DNA from: SB25 sp050180705
Lineage (GTDB): Bacteria > Bacteroidota > Bacteroidia > Bacteroidales > Tenuifilaceae
DNA: 64,000 nucleotides
Direction: 5' to 3'
Assembly (NCBI GenBank): GCA_050180705.1
Contig: JBFXDX010000019.1
Location: 19,183-83,182 of the forward strand
Of the stretch, positions 8,673 to 16,726 are shown one piece after another. Both the position numbers and the translations under genes were made by a program. The first letter of the stretch is position 1. Each line of letters begins with the position of its first letter. Below the pieces are notes generated by a model, which saw only the letters and a list, made by a program, of their open reading frames with translations, had not been told where the DNA came from and ran no database searches.

Positions 8673-8930
8673 CCTAATTGTATAATTAGGAGAAATTGAA
8701 GCGATACCTTTGAAATTTTCCTGCGCAGCCGAGGAAAACTTCCTGCTGTGGAAAAATTTTTTCCTGCGCAGGGGAGTTGCCTCGGCTGCGCATCGGAGAG
8801 TTATTGGCTGCGCATCGGAGACTTAACTTCTGCTGTGATATTTCCAATTTCCACAGCAGGAAATTAGAAATTCCTAACGTGGAAATCATCCTCGGCTGCG
8901 CAGGGAAGAAAACTCGGCTGCGCAGGAAAC
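8673..8930. repeat. GC-rich cluster of direct and inverted short modules
   Basis: This 250-base gene-free stretch stands out from the AT-rich surroundings. Modules seen: CCTGCGCAGCCGAGG (8720-8734) and its exact reverse complement (8890-8904), a further CTCGGCTGCGCAGG (8913-8926), two GGCTGCGCATCGGAG copies (8784-8798, 8806-8820), and TTCCTGCTGTGGAAA (8740-8754) with its exact reverse complement at 8848-8862. A small hairpin CCTAATT/AATTAGG opens the region. A minus-strand open frame of 85 codons through it looks like a by-product of the repeats. The 8507-9024 interval otherwise holds no gene. Function unknown: structured RNA, protein-binding array or mobile-repeat remnant are all possible. 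Confidence 0.75.
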
Positions 8931-9024
8931 TATAAAAGGCCAATTCTCTTTTTTTGTGAGGAGTTTATTTGTGCCATTTAGCTACAGCTATTACATAGAA
9001 GGAAAACATTCCGAAATGCTATTC

Positions 9025-10230
9025 CTATTTGACAATAGGTGTATTGGCCGCCGATTGTTGAATTAGGATAACATAATCGATGGCCGACTTATCTTTGATG
9101 AATGGGCGGCTTTGATATGGTACGTTATCATTGGGTAATGACATCCAGTTGAATAGCATAACATTGCTAGTTGCCTGTTTTTGTAGCAGCTTGATATTTT
9201 TTACGAAATTTCCGAACATCTTTCGATTCGAATTTGCCGAAACTACTGTGTATCGATGCTTGATTGCACCCTTAAAGAATGGTTTTAGTACAGTGGGGAT
9301 AAATTGACTTGGATATGTAAACTTTGAGTTTAAGTATAGCAATTCCGTTGTATGCTGCTTTATCTCGGGGCTTTGAGTGGCAATGTAGCTGGCTATAGTT
9401 TCTGTATTCGTGGCAACTTGCCATGTGTGGTAGTTAACCCATTTCCCAAAACTTTTATGCTTTTCGAAGTTTAGAAATACATTTCTTGCTTCAAAATTTC
9501 GATAAATACAGCTATCTCGTACTCTATCCCACTCCGATTCTGATCTATAAGCCAGAAATAGTTGCATGATATTATTCAGAACATAGCTAATACTATCGAA
9601 TGCTTCATTGTTTTGAGTCAGTTTTTTGGCTTCATTGTACATGGTTTCTATATCTTTAGAGTTCAGCCCCATGCTTTGGATTTCGGTTTCCTTTTTATTT
9701 TTAATTTTAGCGAGATAGGTGTTGCCTGACGAATTAATGTTAGAGCCAACCCATTCGAGGGCTTTTCCCCAGTTATGTTCTATATCTATCGAAATAAACT
9801 TTGGCTTTTTAATTTGTGGGTTTTCCTTGTAAAAATTGAATATACCGGTATAGTACCTTTTATCCTCAATAACATTGGAGAATGTTGCTTCCGATCCGTA
9901 TAGCTTGTTAAGTATTACTGTGTCGCCTGAGGAAAGGTATTTGTTTAGTAGAAGTTCTTCGTAAAATCCTGCCTCTATCAGTATATAATCTATACCGCAA
10001 GTTCTTGACAGGTACTTTAAGTAGTTTAGCCCTACGGTATAGTTTGCCTGAGTACCATGTTGTTCCCCTAGCCAAAAGATATTGTTTTGGCTAAATGATG
10101 TTGCCGAAAAGGTTCCTAGTCCCTCAAAGTTTGTGGCTACATCAATTGTTCTTATACTGGTTTGGCTGAATAGACATGTGGTGTTTAGGATGATGAGAAT
10201 AGTTGCCAGGTAATTTTTGAAGCGTATCAT
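9025..10230 (-). CDS. Secreted EreA/ChaN (Tiki)-superfamily-like hypothetical protein
   Basis: 401 aa with a signal peptide (MIRFKNYLATILIILNTTCL, then FSQ). Near the N-terminus the motif LGEQHGTQANYTVGLNYLKYL, followed by YILIEAGF, resembles the GE-x2-HGT core of erythromycin-esterase-like and ChaN/TraB-type proteins, which use Glu and His pairs in a metal-dependent or esterase active site. The rest (about 110-401) is not recognisable. The remote assignment rests on one motif, so a hydrolase role is only a suggestion. It is a single gene, with a short gap downstream to the GC-rich repeat cluster and a gap upstream to umuC. Confidence 0.6.
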   Translation of the reverse strand: MIRFKNYLATILIILNTTCLFSQTSIRTIDVATNFEGLGTFSATSFSQNNIFWLGEQHGTQANYTVGLNYLKYLSRTCGIDYILIEAGFYEELLLNKYLSSGDTVILNKLYGSEATFSNVIEDKRYYTGIFNFYKENPQIKKPKFISIDIEHNWGKALEWVGSNINSSGNTYLAKIKNKKETEIQSMGLNSKDIETMYNEAKKLTQNNEAFDSISYVLNNIMQLFLAYRSESEWDRVRDSCIYRNFEARNVFLNFEKHKSFGKWVNYHTWQVATNTETIASYIATQSPEIKQHTTELLYLNSKFTYPSQFIPTVLKPFFKGAIKHRYTVVSANSNRKMFGNFVKNIKLLQKQATSNVMLFNWMSLPNDNVPYQSRPFIKDKSAIDYVILIQQSAANTPIVK

Positions 10231-10298
10231 AGGGATTGTCTGCGATTAAAATAGTTCTGTTTTGTATGTTGGGCTTTAGTTTTATGCAATCATAAAGA

Positions 10299-10409
10299 GA
10301 TCTTGTCAAAGATAGCAAAATTAAGAGGTTTTGGAATGACCTTGAATCTCGTGGTATTTATGAATTGATAGAGTTGGTCACTAAAATGAATTATGCTTTA
10401 GATTTGTAA
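10299..10409 (+). pseudogene. Possible remnant of a decayed gene
   Basis: Thirty-six sense codons end at a TAA at 10407, without any start codon and with an in-frame TAA just upstream. The translation (KIKRFWNDLESRGIYELIEL in the middle) has protein-like composition. It lies in the gap between two minus-strand genes, pointing the other way. Too short to identify. Confidence 0.25.
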
Positions 10410-10420
10410 GGAGATTCTAG

Positions 10421-11671
10421 TTATGATTTTACCTTTAGCAGTTCATTCCATCGGGTGGTGTAGCATGGCGAGAGTTTTTCGTGTTTTAGGTGCCAATCTT
10501 TGCTGTTACCCTGAACGGCTAGTTTCAGCTTATCGCGGCCGTACTTGGCATTTAGACTGTCGGAAATTTTTGAGAGTTTATTGAGTTTGTCCCTGTCGGT
10601 GGTACTAAAAATATTCCCTTGTATATAGTTCTCGGAGGATATTCCGCTGACTATTACGCCAGTTTTCTTGTACGGAAGGTTTGGAGCAAAAATGCTTTTT
10701 AGTCCTAAAAGTGCTGCTTGGGCTACGTTTTGGTTAGCGTTGCTTGGTTCGTCCAGCGTAATTGTTATGCTTCTGTGAATGTACTTCTCGGTTGTGGAGA
10801 ATGGATCGGTGTGTATAAATATGCTTACGTAACTTGCCACGGAGTGCTGTTTACGGAGTTTTTCGGCACAGCGCACAGCGTGGGTTGCCACTGCTTCGGA
10901 AATAATGCCAATGTCAGATAGCTTTTTGCCAAAGCCACGGGTTGTTGCAATGTTTTTTTTCGCCTTTACAATGGTCTCAATGGATATACAGGGTGTTCCA
11001 AGCAGTTCGTCGAGGGTACGTTGCCCCGTAACTGTCATTTTCTGATTTACCCAGTTGGCTCCAAGTCTTGTGAAATCGTAAGCAGTATGAACGCCATAAC
11101 TCTGTAGCATTTTAGAGTACTGCCGGCCAATTCCCCAAACATCGTCGATGGGGGTGCTTTTTAACGCCCATATACGTTTTTCCTCCGAGTCGATAACAAA
11201 ATAGCCGTTGTGCTTCTTGGCAATTTTGTTGGCAATTTTTGCCAACGTTTTCGTGTTGGCCATTCCAACCCCTACAGGAATTCCAATATTCTTTAGTATT
11301 GTTGATTTTATTCGTTGGGCGTATTCTTCAAGGTTGGTTGTAATTCCTTGAAGGTGAAGAAATGCCTCGTCAATGGAGTAGATCTCTATTTCGGGGGAAA
11401 AGTCTCTCAGCGTTTTCATCATCCTATTCGACATATCGCCATACAGCGTATAGTTCGATGAGAATACCGCCACGTTATTCTTCTCTATTATTTCCTTGGT
11501 TTGGTAGACTGGCTGCGCCATTTTAAACCCAAGGGCTTTAGCCTCGTTGGAGCGCGAAATGATGCATCCATCGTTATTCGACAGAACAACCACAGGTCTA
11601 CCCTCTAGCGCAGGGTTGAACACCCTTTCGCACGACACATAAAAGTTGTTACCATCGACCAATGCAAACAT
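10421..11671 (-). CDS. umuC: DNA polymerase V catalytic subunit UmuC (Y-family)
   Basis: 416 aa. The palm motifs are in place: ALVDGNNFYVSCERVF at the N-terminus with the first metal-binding Asp, and YSIDEAFLHL with the catalytic Asp-Glu pair at about residue 100. Helix-hairpin-helix and little-finger regions follow, with the UmuC-specific C-terminal extension (DKLNKLSKISDSLNAKYG, ending in a conserved HLKHEKLSPCYTTRWNELLKV). It copies damaged DNA as part of error-prone polymerase V. It sits four bases after umuD, in the classic umuDC order. Confidence 0.96.
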   Translation of the reverse strand: MFALVDGNNFYVSCERVFNPALEGRPVVVLSNNDGCIISRSNEAKALGFKMAQPVYQTKEIIEKNNVAVFSSNYTLYGDMSNRMMKTLRDFSPEIEIYSIDEAFLHLQGITTNLEEYAQRIKSTILKNIGIPVGVGMANTKTLAKIANKIAKKHNGYFVIDSEEKRIWALKSTPIDDVWGIGRQYSKMLQSYGVHTAYDFTRLGANWVNQKMTVTGQRTLDELLGTPCISIETIVKAKKNIATTRGFGKKLSDIGIISEAVATHAVRCAEKLRKQHSVASYVSIFIHTDPFSTTEKYIHRSITITLDEPSNANQNVAQAALLGLKSIFAPNLPYKKTGVIVSGISSENYIQGNIFSTTDRDKLNKLSKISDSLNAKYGRDKLKLAVQGNSKDWHLKHEKLSPCYTTRWNELLKVKS

Positions 11672-11675
11672 TATC

Positions 11676-12122
11676 TTACCGTACTTTATGAATTACATAG
11701 GTAACTACACCCCAAAGCCGAAAGTCGGAACCTTCCTCAATCTTGATTGGATTGAACTCCTTGTTTGCCGGTATTAAAAAGAAGTCCTTTCCAACTTTAC
11801 TTACTCTCTTAACGGTGAATTCACCATCGATAAAGCACACGAGAATGGAATCCTTGCTAGGATTTAAAGATTTGTCTACAACCAAAATATCTCCATCGAA
11901 AATATTGGCGTCCTGCATTGAGTTTCCTGTAACCTGCACAAAGAAGGTAGAACTCTCGTTCTTGATCAATAGTGTTTTGAGATTTAACTCATTATCGATA
12001 TAGTCACCCGCAGGTGAAGGGAATCCTGCTGTTACAAAGCCTTCAACCGTTAACTTGATGTTGTTTGCTGTTTTGCTGTCCCCAATAAGTGGTTTAATAT
12101 CGTTTTTCTTTTTGGAATTCAA
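11676..12122 (-). CDS. umuD: UmuD-like S24 self-processing subunit of polymerase V
   Basis: 148 aa. The cleavage region TAGFPSPAGD contains the Ala32-Gly33 scissile pair, matching Cys-Gly in E. coli UmuD. The Ser/Lys dyad is Ser68 in GNSMQD and Lys105 in FTVKRV. After RecA-stimulated self-cleavage UmuD' joins UmuC. A possible promoter on the minus strand is CAAA (12189-12192 on plus) and GCAAATTA (12160-12167), 21 bases apart; no LexA-type box was recognised. The upstream neighbour is the tmRNA, ended by its own terminator, so umuDC is a separate unit. Confidence 0.95.
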   Translation of the reverse strand: MNSKKKNDIKPLIGDSKTANNIKLTVEGFVTAGFPSPAGDYIDNELNLKTLLIKNESSTFFVQVTGNSMQDANIFDGDILVVDKSLNPSKDSILVCFIDGEFTVKRVSKVGKDFFLIPANKEFNPIKIEEGSDFRLWGVVTYVIHKVR

Positions 12123-12229
12123 TGTTTTGCAATGTTGGGTGTGATGCTGGATATGCTTTGCAAATTAGTTCAATAATATATGACTAAGCAAACAAATTAG
12201 GGATAATTTTGAGGAAGAGTTGAAAACAA

Positions 12230-12258
12230 AAATGCCCACCGTTTATGGTGGGCATTTT
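12230..12258 (-). terminator. Terminator of the tmRNA gene
   Basis: ATGCCCACC (12232-12240) pairs with GGTGGGCAT (12247-12255), six-base loop, followed on the minus strand by a T-rich run. It lies seven bases past the tmRNA 3' end. Confidence 0.8.
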
Positions 12259-12264
12259 TTGTTG

Positions 12265-12662
12265 TGGAGCTGGAGGGGATCGAACCCTCGTCCAAACAAG
12301 GAACCAGCTTGCTTTCTACATGCTTAGCCTTTCTTAATTGTCGGGACTAGTCCGGTGAAAAGCAACCAAATTAATCCTTATCCTTTGTTATTTCACCAAA
12401 ACTTAAAGGTGTCATTCTGGCTATCCCCGTTTAGTCGGTGCTCCGTATGCTGGAAACAATAGGGCGGAATTTCCAGCGGAACATCTCGTCCCCGCACGCC
12501 TAGGCGCAGGGATTAAGCCATTTTGCTTAGCAAAATTAAGCAGCAAGAGCGTAATTAGATTCGCCGTTTAAAATTTTGTGACCTGAGATTTACGAGCCAG
12601 CCTCACAACGCTCGACATGCTTACAAACCCATTCTACTCGCTGTCAAAACCACGTCAGCCCC
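12265..12662 (-). ncRNA. ssrA: Transfer-messenger RNA (ssrA)
   Basis: About 398 nt. The 5' end GGGGCTG pairs with the 3' end CAGCTCC to form the tRNA-like acceptor stem (one G-U pair), and the T-arm GAGGGTTCGATCCCTC is intact. The 3' CCA is not encoded. The tag frame (plus coordinates 12536-12565) reads GESNYALAA then TAA, close to the GETNYALAA-type tags of Bacteroides. The product rescues stalled ribosomes together with SmpB, which is not in this window. Confidence 0.95.
12536..12565 (-). other. tmRNA proteolysis-tag reading frame
   Basis: Codons for Gly-Glu-Ser-Asn-Tyr-Ala-Leu-Ala-Ala and a TAA stop. The YALAA end is the usual degradation signal. Resumption at the Gly codon is inferred from homologues. 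Confidence 0.85.
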
Positions 12663-12676
12663 TGAGTTTGATTGTA

Positions 12677-12684
12677 CAAAGATA
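12677..12684 (-). promoter_or_regulatory. TATCTTTG -7 box of the tmRNA gene
   Basis: Perfect TAnnTTTG on the minus strand, 15 bases upstream of the mature tmRNA 5' end. The distance leaves a short 5' trailer for RNase P to remove. Confidence 0.5.
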
Positions 12685-12697
12685 TAAAAGTGTTTCG

Positions 12698-12760
12698 TGT
12701 TTTGCGTATAGTGTTTCGAAAAGAGTGTTTATTTCTAAGCCAAACACTATATGCAAAACA
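12698..12760 (-). repeat. 19-bp inverted repeat just after rho
   Basis: TGTTTTGCGTATAGTGTTT (12698-12716) faces AAACACTATATGCAAAACA (12742-12760), 18 of 19 positions complementary and the last a possible G-U pair in RNA. It starts seven bases beyond the rho stop codon. It may protect or end the rho mRNA; it lacks a following T-run. Confidence 0.65.
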
Positions 12761-12767
12761 TTTTTTA

Positions 12768-14630
12768 CTAAAAATCTGAGTTCATAGACCAAAGAAAATC
12801 TTCGTTGGTAGCCGTTTTTACAAGTCTATCTTTTAGGAAATCCATGGCTTCAACCGAATTCATATCGGTTAGGTAATTGCGTAGAATCCAAATCTTTTGA
12901 AGCATCTCTTTATCAAGCAGCAAATCCTCGCGACGTGTGCTCGATGCAGTAATATCTACCGATGGGAAAATACGCTTGTTGGACAACTTGCGATCTAACT
13001 GTAACTCCATGTTACCTGTACCTTTGAATTCCTCAAAGATAACCTCATCCATCTTACTGCCAGTTTCGGTAAGTGCTGTTGCAAGAATGGTTAAAGAACC
13101 TCCGTTCTCGATGTTACGTGCAGCTCCAAAGAATCGTTTTGGCTTTTGTAGAGCATTAGCATCAACACCACCCGAAAGAACCTTGCCCGATGCAGGTTGT
13201 ACAGTGTTGAAAGCACGTGCTAAACGGGTGATTGAGTCGAGCAGAATAACTACGTCGTGACCGCACTCAACAAGTCTCTTAGCCTTTTCAAGTACAATGT
13301 TTGCAACACGTACGTGACGCTCTGCAGGTTCATCGAAGGTTGATGAAATAACCTCAGCATTAACGCTGCGTGCCATATCCGTAACCTCCTCAGGACGTTC
13401 GTCGATAAGAAGAACAATCATGTATACCTCAGGATGGTTCGCTGCTATTGAGTTGGCAATATCTTTTAGAAGAATTGTTTTACCAGTTTTTGGCTGAGCA
13501 ACAATTAATCCACGTTGACCTTTACCAATTGGTGCAAACATATCGACAATTCTTGCCGATAGTAGATTCATGTTATTGCCAATCAAATTAAATTTCTCAT
13601 TAGGGAAAAGTGGGGTTAGATAATCGAAAGGAACCCTATCTCTAATGAATTCAGGATCTCTTCCGTTTATATGAAGCACTTTAATTAAAGGGAAGTATTT
13701 TTCACCTTCTTTTGGTGGACGAATAGTTCCAGTTACAGTATCGCCAGTTTTAAGCCCAAATAGCTTGATTTGCGATTGCGAAACGTAAACATCATCGGGT
13801 GAACTTAAGTAGTTGTAATCCGATGAGCGAAGGAATCCATAGCCATCGGGCATAATTTCTAATACACCAGTGGTATTTACTATTCCATCAAACTCAAATC
13901 TATCGTTATTTCTTTTCTCAAAATTTTTGCGAGGATTAAATTCGCGCGGCTGTGTTTGTTGCTCAGCCTCTACAGGTGTTTCTGGATTTTGAGTTGTTAT
14001 GTTTGGTTGTGATTCCTGAACAGTTTCTTGCACCACAGATGTACTATCTGTTTTGGTTTCGAGTGTTTCTTCTACTGGTTCTGTGTAAACCTCCTCGGAA
14101 CTAGTTGTCGGTGCGATGTGCGATTCTATGTCAACTTCAGGTAGAGGTACCGTTTTTTTATTAAATGTGATGACATTTTCTTCTCTAACTGGTTTTTGCT
14201 GCGAATTTCTTTCAGAATTTTGGTTATTCTGAGAATTATTATTGGTATTGCTTGAATATTCTTTACGAATTTCTTTTCCCCTAGTAAAACGTTTACGTTT
14301 AGATTTCTCTGTATTATCAATCGTTTCGCTAGGGTTTCCCGGTTCTTGATTGTTCGAAGGGGCATCCGCAGTTTTAACTTCCTTGCTGGCTTGCACTGGT
14401 TTCACTACAGGTTTAGGCGATGGTTTGTCATTGCGTTCTTTTTTCAACTCGGGCTTACGCTCTTTGTTTTTACTTTTATCTTCGAGTGAGGCATTTATTG
14501 CTTGTTGATCCAGAATCCTATAAATAAGGTCTTGCTTTTTTAATGATTCAGCTTTTTTAATGTTCAATTCCTTAGCGATCTCCCTTAATTCAGGTAGAAG
14601 CTTTTTGTTAAGTTCAAGAATATCGTACAT
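12768..14630 (-). CDS. rho: Transcription termination factor Rho with long N-terminal insertion
   Basis: 620 aa, about 200 longer than E. coli Rho. Residues 1-45 form the Rho N-terminal helical domain (LNKKLLPELREIAKELNI). Then comes a polar, low-complexity Asn/Glu/Lys/Thr-rich insertion (about 50-240), typical of Bacteroidota. The RNA-binding cold-shock-like domain follows (GVLEIMPDGYGFLRS). The ATPase core has Walker A in AQPKTGKT, Walker B in VVILLDSITRLARAFN, and the R-loop/Q-loop segment SGGVDANALQKPKRFFGAARN. The hexamer ends transcription at C-rich unstructured RNA. It is transcribed divergently from rpoD. Confidence 0.97.
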   Translation of the reverse strand: MYDILELNKKLLPELREIAKELNIKKAESLKKQDLIYRILDQQAINASLEDKSKNKERKPELKKERNDKPSPKPVVKPVQASKEVKTADAPSNNQEPGNPSETIDNTEKSKRKRFTRGKEIRKEYSSNTNNNSQNNQNSERNSQQKPVREENVITFNKKTVPLPEVDIESHIAPTTSSEEVYTEPVEETLETKTDSTSVVQETVQESQPNITTQNPETPVEAEQQTQPREFNPRKNFEKRNNDRFEFDGIVNTTGVLEIMPDGYGFLRSSDYNYLSSPDDVYVSQSQIKLFGLKTGDTVTGTIRPPKEGEKYFPLIKVLHINGRDPEFIRDRVPFDYLTPLFPNEKFNLIGNNMNLLSARIVDMFAPIGKGQRGLIVAQPKTGKTILLKDIANSIAANHPEVYMIVLLIDERPEEVTDMARSVNAEVISSTFDEPAERHVRVANIVLEKAKRLVECGHDVVILLDSITRLARAFNTVQPASGKVLSGGVDANALQKPKRFFGAARNIENGGSLTILATALTETGSKMDEVIFEEFKGTGNMELQLDRKLSNKRIFPSVDITASSTRREDLLLDKEMLQKIWILRNYLTDMNSVEAMDFLKDRLVKTATNEDFLWSMNSDF

Positions 14631-15055
14631 AAATTATCTAAGTTGTTGTATGTGACTTGTTGATTTAAAGAGAAAATAAAATGAATTGGTTTTGAATCGA
14701 AAAAGAGTTTAGAGAACTCTTCGAAAATCATTACAAATATAGTAATTATTCTTTTACTAAAAATATCTTATATGTATTTAAAAATAACTTCTTTTGAAGT
14801 TTTACAGTTATGATGATATATCTCATCATGCTATGTTGTTTCAAAAAAAAAATTACAACTTAGAGGATAGATATATGATTTTTATTGTTTTATGTATTTG
14901 CAATTTGTTAAGAGTTTGCTCTGGTTGGTAGAATGTGTATAAATGATTATTGATAATTTGAAAAAAAACGAACTTTTGTTAAAAAACATTAAAATAATTA
15001 AGGGTCGATTTAATAAATGTATTTATCTTCAGACTGTACTAATAGTTAATTTGGT
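14631..15055. other. AT-rich divergent intergenic region between rho and rpoD
   Basis: 425 bases with no gene. It is very AT-rich and must hold promoters for both genes. TTATCTTCAG near 15027 is a weak -7-like box for rpoD. I see no strong hairpin, repeat or leader ORF, although an autoregulatory site for Rho would be plausible here. Confidence 0.5.
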
Positions 15056-15919
15056 ATGAGGCAATTAAAAATTATTAAGCAAGTTACAAACCGCGAAGCT
15101 GTTTCACTAGATAAGTATCTACATGAAATAGGAAAGGTTGATTTGCTTACTGCGGATGAGGAAGTAACGCTTGCTCGAAAACTGAAGGATGGCGATCATG
15201 AGGCTATGTCTAAACTTGTGAAAGCAAACCTTCGTTTTGTTGTTTCTGTTGCAAAGCAATACCAGAACCAAGGGTTGAGTTTGCCTGATCTTATAAACGA
15301 GGGTAATGTTGGTTTGATTAAGGCAGCCCAACGTTTTGATGAAACCCGAGGTTTCAAGTTTATCTCTTATGCCGTATGGTGGATTCGGCAGTCAATTTTG
15401 CAAGCGTTGGCCGAGCAGGCTCGAATTGTGAAACTTCCTTTAAATAAAATTGGTTCTATAAATAAGGTAAATAGAGCATTGACTGAACTTGAACAAAGAT
15501 TTGAGCGTGAACCAACAATTATTGAACTTTCCGAAACATTAGAGTTGGCTCCCAATGATATCAAGGAAGCTTTAAGAAGCAACAGTCGCCATATATCTAT
15601 GGATGCACCATTAACACAGGAGGAAGATGGTACTTTATATGATATAATTCTTTCGCCTGATTCCCCTATGCCAGATAGAGGTTTGTTAAACGAAAGTTTA
15701 CGTCGTGAAATTGAGCGTGCTCTTGCAACATTAACCCCACGTGAGGCCAATATTATTCGTTTGTACTTTGGACTTAATGGGAAACATCCTCATACATTAG
15801 AGGAAATAGGAGAGGAGTTTGATCTAACTCGAGAACGTGTTCGTCAGATTAAAGAGAAGGCATTGAAGCGATTAAAGCAAGTTGCTAGAAGTAAGATGCT
15901 TAAAGGTTATTTGGGCTAG
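15056..15919 (+). CDS. rpoD: Primary sigma factor RpoD (short Bacteroidota type)
   Basis: 287 aa. The short N-terminus (MRQLKIIKQVTNREAVSLDKYLHEIGKVDLLTADEE) carries only region 1.2; region 1.1 is missing, as in Bacteroidota sigma-ABfr. Region 2 has LRFVVSVAKQYQNQGLSLPDLINEGNVGLIKAAQRFDETRGFKFISYAVWWIRQSI, spanning the -7 recognition helix. Regions 3 and 4 end with the HTH EEIGEEFDLTRERVRQIKEKALKRL. It directs RNA polymerase to the TTTG/TAnnTTTG promoters found throughout this window. Closed by the terminator at 15945. Confidence 0.97.
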   Translation: MRQLKIIKQVTNREAVSLDKYLHEIGKVDLLTADEEVTLARKLKDGDHEAMSKLVKANLRFVVSVAKQYQNQGLSLPDLINEGNVGLIKAAQRFDETRGFKFISYAVWWIRQSILQALAEQARIVKLPLNKIGSINKVNRALTELEQRFEREPTIIELSETLELAPNDIKEALRSNSRHISMDAPLTQEEDGTLYDIILSPDSPMPDRGLLNESLRREIERALATLTPREANIIRLYFGLNGKHPHTLEEIGEEFDLTRERVRQIKEKALKRLKQVARSKMLKGYLG

Positions 15920-15944
15920 TCGGTTTTCTTAAGTTAATAATGAC

Positions 15945-15972
15945 AAGTCACCGCTTTTGGTGACTTTTTTTA
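15945..15972 (+). terminator. Terminator of rpoD
   Basis: AAGTCACC (15945-15952) pairs with GGTGACTT (15959-15966), then seven T residues. Confidence 0.85.
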
Positions 15973-16075
15973 TTACACTCCACCACTCCACAAAAAATTT
16001 TAGAATTTTTCCAAATCACTTATCTTTACATCTTCATTTTTCACGATCAACTATCAACGAACAACTTCAACTAAA

Positions 16076-16726
16076 ATGAAACATCTTGTATCTCCATCTA
16101 TGCTATCGGCCGATTTTGCCAATCTATCCTGCGATATCGAAATGATTAATAAAAGTCAGGCCGATTGGTTTCACCTCGATATTATGGATGGTGTTTTTGT
16201 TCCAAACATCTCGTTTGGCTTTCCAGTTGTAGAGCGCATTAAGAGTTTGGCTAAAAAGCCGCTGGATGTTCATTTGATGATTGTTGATCCTGATCGTTAT
16301 CTAGAGCGTTTCCGTGATTCTGGAGCCGAGTGGCTTACCGTTCACTACGAGGCTTGCACACATCTTCACCGAACTCTTAGTCAAATTCGCAAACTTGGAA
16401 TGAAGGCTGGTGTTTCGTTAAACCCTCACACTCCTGTAGAGGTGCTTGCCGATATTCTAGAAGAAACCGATATGGTTCTTTTAATGTCGGTAAATCCCGG
16501 ATTTGGCGGTCAGAAGTTTATTCAGAATACATACAGCAAGGTTGAACGCCTAAGAGCAATGATTGATTCACGTAAACTTGACACCCTAATTGAGGTTGAT
16601 GGTGGTGTGGATACAAACAATGCGTCGCAACTGTACAAGGCTGGTGTTAATGTCTTGGTTGCTGGGAATGCTGTTTTCAAGGCCGATAATCCATTATCGG
16701 TGATTGAGCAGTTGAAGAATGCCTAA
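16076..16726 (+). CDS. rpe: Ribulose-phosphate 3-epimerase
   Basis: 216 aa, normal length. TIM-barrel enzyme converting ribulose-5-phosphate and xylulose-5-phosphate in the pentose phosphate pathway. Motifs: PSMLSADFANL at the start, the metal-binding FHLDIMDGVFVPNISFG and VHLMIVDPDRYL, MSVNPGFGGQKFI in the middle and VDGGVDTNNA near the end. It follows an ACAAC-rich leader. Its stop codon directly abuts the stop codon of the convergent DAHP synthase. Erythrose-4-phosphate from this pathway is a substrate of the neighbouring DAHP synthases, so the placement may not be accidental. Confidence 0.97.
   Translation: MKHLVSPSMLSADFANLSCDIEMINKSQADWFHLDIMDGVFVPNISFGFPVVERIKSLAKKPLDVHLMIVDPDRYLERFRDSGAEWLTVHYEACTHLHRTLSQIRKLGMKAGVSLNPHTPVEVLADILEETDMVLLMSVNPGFGGQKFIQNTYSKVERLRAMIDSRKLDTLIEVDGGVDTNNASQLYKAGVNVLVAGNAVFKADNPLSVIEQLKNA

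Noticed and set aside
8673..8930. CRISPR array
   Set aside because: Modules are short, in both orientations and without regular repeat-spacer alternation; no cas genes.
8686..8943. 85-codon minus-strand ORF through the GC-rich repeat region
   Set aside because: Its sequence (repeated AQ/RCA/SPM segments) follows directly from the repeat modules; no protein-like domain or start signal.
12160..12196. LexA/SOS box upstream of umuD
   Set aside because: No convincing palindrome of a known LexA type; only a weak promoter-like arrangement.
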